This document shows positions 14,658-21,724 of a stretch of DNA of 21,724 bases, in pieces. The position numbers were made by a program, and so were the translations under genes. Origin of the DNA: GCA-2686265 sp036010965 (GTDB taxonomy: Bacteria; Planctomycetota; UBA1135; GCA-002686595); contig DASCMO010000134.1 of the NCBI GenBank assembly GCA_036010965.1, forward strand, positions 1-21,724. Reading direction: 5' to 3'. The notes beneath the pieces were generated by a model, which saw only the letters and a program-made list of their open reading frames with translations, was not told where the DNA came from and made no database searches. The stretch's first letter is position 1; every line of letters starts with the position of its first letter.

Positions 14658-15442
14658 TCCTCGTTCTCCTCGTCGTCGCGCTCGCCGTCGTTGCCCTCCT
14701 CCGAGCAGTCGTCGCAGTCGCAGTCGTCGCCCTCATCGAGGGCGAGCCGCGCCTCGTCGAGGGCACTCCGGGCCCGGTGGACCTCCAGCTCGGTAGCCAG
14801 CTCGGCGCGCTCCAGGGCGCCTTCGGCGCGCTCGAGCCCCACGCGCGCCGCCGCCACGGCCCGCTCCAGAGCGCGGCGCTGCGCGGGCAGGACGTGCTCT
14901 TGGGTCGAGGCCAGCTCGCCCTCCTCCATGACAAGCCTGCGCTCGGTGAAGCCCAGCTTCGCCTTCGCCCGCGAGACGACGATCTCCTGGGTGAGCTTCG
15001 CGTAGTGCTCCTTCCCGTAGCGCTCGTAATCCGCCTCGAGCTGTTGCAACTCCAGGCGATCATTCGCCACTTCGAAGCGAGCCCGGTCCACGCCGAGTTG
15101 CCGGCCCGCGATGCGCTGGGGCTTCGCCCGATACTGGAAGTGCTCCAGCGCCAGGCGCGCCTCCTCCCAGGCGTGGCGGGCCTCGACCAGGTCCTGCCTG
15201 GCCTCGACCAGACCGTCGTCGGCTGCGCGCCGGGCGAGGGCCAGCTTGAGCTCGGCCTCCTCGACCTTCCGCATCCGACGTGCCTGCTTGGGGTCCTCGG
15301 CGCTCTCCCCGCCGTCACGGTGCCGGTCGTTCCCCTCCGTCGTGTGCCCGCGGACCGAGAAGACGCAGGAAGACAGGCCCTGCCCGAGGGTCATGCAGGC
15401 GAGGGACATCAAGACCCCGCACGAGAGCTTTCCATTCATCAT
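14654..15442 (-). CDS. Coiled-coil lipoprotein with acidic Cys-rich tail
   Basis: A 262-residue protein from the ATG at 15442 (a second ATG follows at 15439), 8 nt after GGAG. The frame is open upstream to 15535 without a plausible start. The signal sequence ends in a lipobox LSSC (Cys26); Cys16 is a weaker alternative. Residues about 55-235 are heptad-like, rich in Ala, Leu, Glu and Arg (RRMRKVEEAELKLALARRAAD), and predict long coiled coils like the hairpin region of periplasmic adaptor proteins. The tail holds CDCDDC within a run of Asp/Glu, a possible metal site. No enzyme motif is present. It heads the operon with the toroid protein, EboA and EboB and may be a periplasmic scaffold. Confidence 0.75.
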   Translation of the reverse strand: MMNGKLSCGVLMSLACMTLGQGLSSCVFSVRGHTTEGNDRHRDGGESAEDPKQARRMRKVEEAELKLALARRAADDGLVEARQDLVEARHAWEEARLALEHFQYRAKPQRIAGRQLGVDRARFEVANDRLELQQLEADYERYGKEHYAKLTQEIVVSRAKAKLGFTERRLVMEEGELASTQEHVLPAQRRALERAVAAARVGLERAEGALERAELATELEVHRARSALDEARLALDEGDDCDCDDCSEEGNDGERDDEENED

Positions 15443-15609
15443 GCCGCTGCTCCGTTCGCCGGCCGCCGGTGTGGCGACGGGTCGGGAGGATTGTAGGTAC
15501 TCACCTCCCCCGCGGCGACCGAACGCGCAGGCCAAAAGGTGTGGCTCGCCGTCGGCCGCGAGGCGATACTGCCGATGGACCCTCCCCCGTCACCCCGGCG
15601 AGCCTTGCC

Positions 15610-17241
<1,632 letters not shown>

Positions 17242-17273
17242 GCGCTGCCGACGCGGCCCCATCCAACGCGCCC

Positions 17274-18620
17274 GTGGAACCCTCCCGAGAGATGCTGCGC
17301 ACCGAGCCCCCGACCGGTTCCTTCCCCCTCGTGCCGGGCATTCCCCTGTGCCAGACCGACCTGCCCCTGGACTGGTACCAGGAGGAGTTTCGGCCCTACG
17401 CCGAGGAGTACCTGGCCCTGCCCGACCGCAATCCGGAGACGATCCTGCCCTGGCTCGACGCCTACGCGCGCCCGGCCCTGGATCACTTCGGCGACTCCCT
17501 GTTGCTGCTGGCCCACTTCTACATGGGCGGCGAGATCGTCAAGCTCGTGGAGCGCTATGGGGGTGCGGTCGCCGACAGTTACGCCCTCGCCCTGCAGGCG
17601 GTGCGCAACCCTCACAAGCGCGTCATCGTCGAGTCCGCCGTGCACTTCATGGCCGAGTCGATCGCGATCCTGGCGAGCCCGGACCAGGAGGTCTGGATCA
17701 CCAACCCCAAGGCCGGCTGCACGATGGAGATGCTCGCCAAGGACTACATGGTCCTGCCGGTCGCCGAGCAGCTGATCGAGCGCTACGGCGACGAGCTGGT
17801 GTGCGTCGCCTACATGAACACCTCTGGGCGCCTGAAGGCCCTCGCGGGCCGTACCGGCGGCGCGGTCTGCACCAGCAGCAACGCCCACAAGGTCGTCGAG
17901 TGGGCCCGCCGCCAGGGGCAGAAGATCCTCTTCGTCCCCGACGAGCACCTGGGGCGAAACACCGCCGCGCGCCTGGGGCTGGACCTCTCGCGGGTCGTGC
18001 GCCTGGCGTCGGCCGAACAGACGCGCGGCGCGTTCCCCCTCGACGACGCCCACGTGGAGGGCGGCCTGGCAGCCCTCGACCGCGCCGAGATGATCCTCTG
18101 GGGCTCCCACTGTGGGGTCCACACCGTCTTCACCGAACGCCACGTGGCGTGGTGGCAGGAACGCGACTGGCGCGTGCTGGTCCATCCAGAGTCGACCCTC
18201 GAGGTGGTCGAGGCGGCCGACGGCGCCGGCAGCACGGCCTACCTCTGGAACGCCGTCCTGAATGCTCCGGCGGGCTCGCGGATCGTCATCGGCACCGAGG
18301 GGCACTTCGTGCGCAATGCGCGCGAGCTCGGTCGCCAGCGCGGAGTCGAGATCATGCACCTCGCGGACGTGCCCGAAGCGGATTTCTCCAGCGCCGGCTG
18401 CGGCTGCGCCACCATGAGCCGCAACGACCCTCCGCACCTGGCCGGTATGCTCGACTTGCTGCGCCGCGGGACACCGCCGGACGCCAACCGGGTGCTGGCC
18501 GGCGACGCGGTGGACGAGACCTCCGGAACTCGCGAACGCCTGAAGCCGGACGAACGCTCGGAGATCGCGCGCCTCGCGCGCATCGCCCTCGAGCGCATGA
18601 TCGAGGTCGTCGGGGACTAG
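17274..18620 (+). CDS. nadA: Quinolinate synthase (NadA), long form
   Basis: A 448-residue protein, clearly longer than the usual 300-370. It condenses iminoaspartate with dihydroxyacetone phosphate to quinolinate in NAD synthesis, using a [4Fe-4S] cluster. Seen are LAHFYMGGEIVKL (active-site His81), AVHFMAES, NPKAGCTM with ligand Cys149, YMNTSGRLKA, CTSSNAHKVV, LWGSHCGVH with ligand Cys280, VHPES, GTEGHFV, and CGCATMSRN with Cys378 as third ligand. The extra length is mainly an N-terminal extension (about 70 residues) and a C-terminal tail. A GTG at 17274 is used as start; the in-frame ATG at 17292 is equally possible, as neither has a good Shine-Dalgarno. It follows pruA by 32 nt, likely co-transcribed. 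nadB and nadC are not nearby. Confidence 0.9.
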   Translation: MEPSREMLRTEPPTGSFPLVPGIPLCQTDLPLDWYQEEFRPYAEEYLALPDRNPETILPWLDAYARPALDHFGDSLLLLAHFYMGGEIVKLVERYGGAVADSYALALQAVRNPHKRVIVESAVHFMAESIAILASPDQEVWITNPKAGCTMEMLAKDYMVLPVAEQLIERYGDELVCVAYMNTSGRLKALAGRTGGAVCTSSNAHKVVEWARRQGQKILFVPDEHLGRNTAARLGLDLSRVVRLASAEQTRGAFPLDDAHVEGGLAALDRAEMILWGSHCGVHTVFTERHVAWWQERDWRVLVHPESTLEVVEAADGAGSTAYLWNAVLNAPAGSRIVIGTEGHFVRNARELGRQRGVEIMHLADVPEADFSSAGCGCATMSRNDPPHLAGMLDLLRRGTPPDANRVLAGDAVDETSGTRERLKPDERSEIARLARIALERMIEVVGD

Positions 18621-18982
18621 TCCTCGGTCGCCTCTGAAGCGCTGGGACGCGTCCAGTGCAGGACGGCCGCGACCCCCAGGACTGCCAGCCCCAGGGCCCC
18701 CGACCAGCTCGGGTGCTCGAGTCCCTGACCGGCAAGGAAGCAGGCGGCGCCCACGAGAATCAGTTCGCGGGCGGGCCGGTCCCAGAGCGCGCGCAGGGCC
18801 GCGGCGCACAGACACCAACTCGCGGAGACCAGCAAGGCGTAGCGAGACACCCACTCGATGTTCCAGCGCGTCGGGGGGGCGTAGCCAAACATCCAACCGT
18901 CCGTGGAGACTGCGAGGGCGATGGAGTAGTAGAGACCGATGACGAACAGAGCAGCGGTAATACCAATGCCGACGAACTTCAT
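18617..18982 (-). CDS. Small integral membrane protein, unknown function
   Basis: A 121-residue protein from the ATG at 18982, 6 nt after a clear GGAGG. Four hydrophobic segments are visible: about 4-25 (FVGIGITAALFVIGLYYSIA), 48-65 (ALLVSASWCLCAAALRAL), 72-88 (ELILVGAACFLAGQG) and 93-108 (WSGALGLAVLGVAAVL). The loop after the first segment holds TDGWMFGYAPPTRWN. I do not recognise a family. It follows the epimerase gene by 22 nt and is probably co-transcribed with it. Its stop shares a CTAG with the stop of the convergent quinolinate synthase gene. Confidence 0.7.
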   Translation of the reverse strand: MKFVGIGITAALFVIGLYYSIALAVSTDGWMFGYAPPTRWNIEWVSRYALLVSASWCLCAAALRALWDRPARELILVGAACFLAGQGLEHPSWSGALGLAVLGVAAVLHWTRPSASEATED

Positions 18983-19004
18983 GGTTGTCCTCCAGGCACT
19001 CGTC

Positions 19005-19544
19005 TCATGCACGCTCCACTTCCCAGACCTCCGCACCGAAGTGATCCCAGGGCAGGCGGCCCTCGTCGCAGTCGTCGCCGACGGAGAACTGCACGTCGAC
19101 GAAGTAGATGATCGACCCCGGCGTGGAGGGCCGCAGGTTGCGGCAACCGTGGGCGACGCCGGGAGGAATGCGCACCAGGCGCGAGTTGCCGTCACCGAGG
19201 GGGAAGCGCATCAGCTTGCCCTCCGTCGGTGAGCCCACGCGCACGTCCGCCAGCACCAGCAGGATCTTGTCCGAGGGCGGCACGAACCAGACGTCCGTCT
19301 GGCGCTGGTGCAGGTGGAAGGCCTTGGTGGCCAGGGGCTCGAGGACGCTGAAGTTCATCTGGCGCGCCTCGAAACCCGGAAGATCGGCGTGGATGCCGGC
19401 GTTCAGGCGAGCCAGCTCGGTCATCGAACCGCCGTCGTCGTTGAAGCGCCGCAGCTCCACGATTTCGACGCCCTCGATGGGTTCCGAAGAGCTGTAGTCC
19501 TGCTTCTGGTATCGGGCCCGGGCTTCTGTGTTGAACTCGACCAT
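19005..19544 (-). CDS. RmlC-like (dTDP-4-dehydrorhamnose 3,5-epimerase family) cupin
   Basis: A 179-residue protein. IEGVEIVELRRFNDDGG starts the fold, FHLHQRQTDVWFVPP carries the conserved His of RmlC-type cupins, and IPPGVAHGCRNL plus IIYFVDVQF complete it. The family epimerises dTDP-4-keto-6-deoxyglucose in rhamnose synthesis. This protein belongs to a divergent subgroup, so the sugar substrate is uncertain. The ATG at 19544 is chosen because its protein start (MVEFNTEARARYQ) resembles what I recall of relatives. ATG 19583 and TTG 19607 are in-frame alternatives, and none has a well-spaced Shine-Dalgarno. No rmlA, rmlB or rmlD is in the window; a GT2 glycosyltransferase lies about 1.4 kb away. 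It starts divergently, about 105 nt from the deoxyhypusine-synthase-family gene. Confidence 0.78.
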   Translation of the reverse strand: MVEFNTEARARYQKQDYSSSEPIEGVEIVELRRFNDDGGSMTELARLNAGIHADLPGFEARQMNFSVLEPLATKAFHLHQRQTDVWFVPPSDKILLVLADVRVGSPTEGKLMRFPLGDGNSRLVRIPPGVAHGCRNLRPSTPGSIIYFVDVQFSVGDDCDEGRLPWDHFGAEVWEVERA

Positions 19545-19648
19545 GTGTTCGTGATCCGCGGCGTTGAAGGAAGCTGAGAGCATCCCCCACCCGAAGGGCC
19601 ACCGCAAGCCTCCCCTCGCGGGGGTGCCGGGGAGTAGACTCGCGGTCC

Positions 19649-20914
19649 GTGAGCCCCACCCGCAAGGACCAGCGCGCCACCGGCCTCGGCTCCGGCTCCG
19701 GCCTCGACCGAGGGCGGACCCTGCCCAGCAAGCCCGTCACCGAGGTCGACGGCCTCGACGAGCTGCTCGAGGACTGCCTGCCCGCCTTCGGCGGCGCCTA
19801 CCTGCGGCGCCTGTGGCTGCTGCTCGACGCCGCCATCGGCGAGGGCGTGCCCATGACCCTGGCGGTCGCCGGCCCGGTGACGGCCTCCGGCCAGCACCAC
19901 ACCTGGCTCTGCCCGCTGCTCGACACGGGCTGGTTCATGCTCGTCTCGACCACCGACGCCGCCTGCTACCACGACGGGCACCGCTCCCTCGAAGACGCAC
20001 GCGAGCACCCCTTCTTCGAGGTCCCGATCGCCGGCGCCGACAGTCGCTTGCACGAGGAGGAGGTCATCCGCATCACCGACATCGGCTTCGACGAGCAGGT
20101 GCTGCTCTCCCAGGACCGCTTCCTCACAGCCTGCCTGCGCGGCGAGGAGTTTCAGCGGCGCATGACTGGCACCGAGATGCGCCACCTGCTCGGGCAGCAC
20201 TACGCACGACTCGAGCGCACCCACGATGTGCGCGAGGGGCTGCTGGCGCTCTGCGCGCGCAAGGCGATCCCGGTCTTCGTCGGCGCCCCAGCGGACGGAT
20301 CGGTGTTCTTGAACTCCGTCAAGCTGTGGGCCCTGCGCGAGGCCTGCGGCGACGAGTACGCCTTCGACCTCGACCTGCACGGCGAGGTCTTCGAGAGCTG
20401 CGCCTACCACCTGTGGGGTCTGCGGGAGAGCGACACGCGCGCCCTCGGCACCCTCATCCTGGGCGGCGGCGTCCCGAAGAACTTCAACCTCCAGCCCGAG
20501 CCGGCCCTGTCGCAGATCCTGGGCCTCGAGGACATCTCCGGGTTCCTCTACGACATCCAGATCACCACCGCACCGGTCACGGACGGTTCGCTCTCGTCCT
20601 GTCCGCCGGCCGAGGCCGTCACCTGGGGCAAGGTGGACCCGGCGCACCACACGCGCACCTGCGAGAGCGTCCCCGGCGACTACTCGATGCTGATGCCGAT
20701 CGTGACCCGCGCCCTGCTCGAGAAGCGCGCGCGCCTCGAGCGGCGCGCCGAGGAGGTGGGCCTCGACGCCCTGGCGGAGGAGCACCCCGAGGCGCGCGGC
20801 TACTTGCGGGAGCGGGCGGGCTACCGGCTCTTCGAGCGCCGCGAGGAGCTGTGCGAGCGCCTGCACGAGGCCGTCCGCGAACGGGCCGACGCCTTGCGAA
20901 GTGACGGGGCCTGA
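19649..20914 (+). CDS. Deoxyhypusine synthase family protein (bacterial homologue)
   Basis: A 421-residue protein from a GTG at 19649, about 13 nt after GGGGAG. The C-terminal half carries the deoxyhypusine-synthase signature: LGGGVPKNFNLQ (271-282), YDIQITTAP (301-309) and DGSLSSCPPAEAVTWGKVDP (312-331). Lys328 is at the place of the lysine that forms the enzyme-imine intermediate in the eukaryotic enzyme. That enzyme transfers aminobutyl from spermidine to eIF5A, a protein bacteria lack. Bacterial homologues are thought to make polyamines such as homospermidine. GGAYLRRLWLL and LAVAGPVTASGQ may belong to the NAD-binding part. The C-terminal 70 residues are Arg/Glu-rich helices beyond the usual end. 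No other polyamine gene is in the window. Confidence 0.82.
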   Translation: MSPTRKDQRATGLGSGSGLDRGRTLPSKPVTEVDGLDELLEDCLPAFGGAYLRRLWLLLDAAIGEGVPMTLAVAGPVTASGQHHTWLCPLLDTGWFMLVSTTDAACYHDGHRSLEDAREHPFFEVPIAGADSRLHEEEVIRITDIGFDEQVLLSQDRFLTACLRGEEFQRRMTGTEMRHLLGQHYARLERTHDVREGLLALCARKAIPVFVGAPADGSVFLNSVKLWALREACGDEYAFDLDLHGEVFESCAYHLWGLRESDTRALGTLILGGGVPKNFNLQPEPALSQILGLEDISGFLYDIQITTAPVTDGSLSSCPPAEAVTWGKVDPAHHTRTCESVPGDYSMLMPIVTRALLEKRARLERRAEEVGLDALAEEHPEARGYLRERAGYRLFERREELCERLHEAVRERADALRSDGA

Positions 20915-20951
20915 CTCCCAGCGCGACGGTCAACCGAGGCCGTCGGCAGGC

Positions 20952-21724
20952 CTACCACAGCCAGGAGGCGCCGTCCTGCACCCGCGCCGCGGTCACCGCT
21001 CGGCCCCGCAGGCCATCGATGAGCCCCCAGCCCTTGGCCAGCACGGCCTTGCCGCGCCCGCGGAAGACAGCGACCGCCCACACCAACGGCAGGCTCGCCA
21101 CGTCGAAGAACCAGAATCGCAACCAGTGCACGGCCCGCCCGTGGCGCCGCAGGAAGGCGACCGAGTTGACGGCGTTCATGTACTTGCGCCGCGGACTGTA
21201 GCCGCCGCCCGTGGCGCTCGAGGGAGTGTGGAGGGCCGAAACGTCTCCCACATGGTGGACCTCCCAGCCCGCACGCCGCGCGCGCAGACACAGGTCGACG
21301 TCCTCCATGTAGGCGAAGTACTCCACGGCGAAGAAGCCCAGCTCCTCGAGGGCCTCCCCGCGTACGAGCATGGCGCAGCCCACGATGTAGTCCACGTCCA
21401 TCGACTCGCGCCAGCGCGGTCCGTCGTGGTGCTCGAAGCCGCGCAGGGTCGAGAGGTTCTGGCGCCAGGTCAGGGTCCCGCCGGCGCTCCACACGAGCTC
21501 AGGTCGATCCCCGAGCAGAATGAGCGGACCGACCACCGCCCGGCGCGGGCGCTCGGCGAGGGCCTCTTCGAGCCGCGGCAAGACTCCCTCCGGCAGGACG
21601 ACGTCGTTGTTGACGAAGAACACGGCCCGCGCGCCGCGCTCGAGGGCCGCCCGCGCTCCGAGGTTGGCGGCAGCGCCGAATCCGAGGTTCTCGCCGTTCT
21701 CGATCAGATTCACGGCCGGATGGG
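20952..21724 (-). CDS. Family 2 glycosyltransferase, N-terminus outside window
   Basis: The frame is open to the right edge (HPAV precedes NLIENGENLGF), so the gene starts beyond the window; the GTG at 21713 is not a likely start. The GT-A pattern of bacterial family 2 glycosyltransferases is clear: NGENLGFGAAANLGA, VFFVNNDVVLPEG in place of the DxD segment, VDYIVGCAMLVRGEAL, EYFAYMEDVDLCLRARRAGW, and a C-terminal RKYMNAVNSVAFLRRHG. The family adds sugars from nucleotide donors to lipids or polysaccharides. The hydrophobic stretch FWFFDVASLPLVWAVAVF near the end may contact the membrane. It converges with the deoxyhypusine-synthase-family gene, 37 nt apart. Confidence 0.85.
   Translation of the reverse strand, partial: HPAVNLIENGENLGFGAAANLGARAALERGARAVFFVNNDVVLPEGVLPRLEEALAERPRRAVVGPLILLGDRPELVWSAGGTLTWRQNLSTLRGFEHHDGPRWRESMDVDYIVGCAMLVRGEALEELGFFAVEYFAYMEDVDLCLRARRAGWEVHHVGDVSALHTPSSATGGGYSPRRKYMNAVNSVAFLRRHGRAVHWLRFWFFDVASLPLVWAVAVFRGRGKAVLAKGWGLIDGLRGRAVTAARVQDGASWLW

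Noticed and set aside
19421..20866. Open frame of 481 codons on the - strand
   Set aside because: It is antisense to the deoxyhypusine-synthase-family gene, which carries the conserved active-site block.
20915..20951. GACGG...CCGTC inverted repeat between convergent genes
   Set aside because: Only five pairs with a 10-nt loop and no T tract; too weak to call a terminator.

Overview
The window is G+C-rich (roughly two thirds by eye) and densely coded from a bacterial chromosome. Signal peptides, lipoboxes, Shine-Dalgarno sites and 4-nt start/stop overlaps are all bacterial in style. Secreted proteins with squalene-cyclase-like (toroid) repeats, LamG and discoidin modules, a neutral-ceramidase-like protein and a short protein with a G-x-PHEMVT-x-YH motif together suggest a high-GC planctomycete or a relative such as Myxococcota. 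This is inference; there is no rRNA or ribosomal protein here to settle it. I see no tRNA, rRNA, CRISPR array, insertion sequence or phage gene. No stretch over 300 bases lacks a gene; the longest is 7972-8260.

Region 1 (1-7333, + strand): the tail of a MORN-repeat protein, then a four-gene operon of exported proteins. These are a ceramidase-like hydrolase, a trypsin-like lipoprotein, a LamG/toroid/discoidin protein and a CehA-type PHP metallohydrolase. The last three genes are joined by 4-nt overlaps.

Region 2 (7372-10749, mostly - strand) holds the main discovery. An AhpC-type peroxiredoxin (7372-7971) has an in-frame UGA exactly at its peroxidatic cysteine. A hairpin with bacterial SECIS geometry follows, so it is very probably a selenoprotein that ordinary gene calling would cut to a 125-residue fragment. 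Upstream is a small + strand membrane-anchored protein. Next comes a - strand series: a PTPS/QueD-family enzyme lacking the usual catalytic Cys, a membrane protein broken by an in-frame UAG, a truncated small exported protein and a beta-carbonic anhydrase.

Region 3 (10829-15442): an FkbM methyltransferase on the + strand meets a tightly coupled - strand operon. That operon encodes a coiled-coil lipoprotein, an exported toroid-repeat protein, EboA and an EboB-like TatD hydrolase. It looks like a reduced or rewired Ebo (metabolite-trafficking) cluster.

Region 4 (15610-21724): pyrroline-5-carboxylate dehydrogenase and a long quinolinate synthase run on the + strand. They converge on an RmlC-like epimerase and a small membrane protein on the - strand. 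Then come a bacterial deoxyhypusine-synthase-family protein (+) and a GT2 glycosyltransferase running off the right edge (-).
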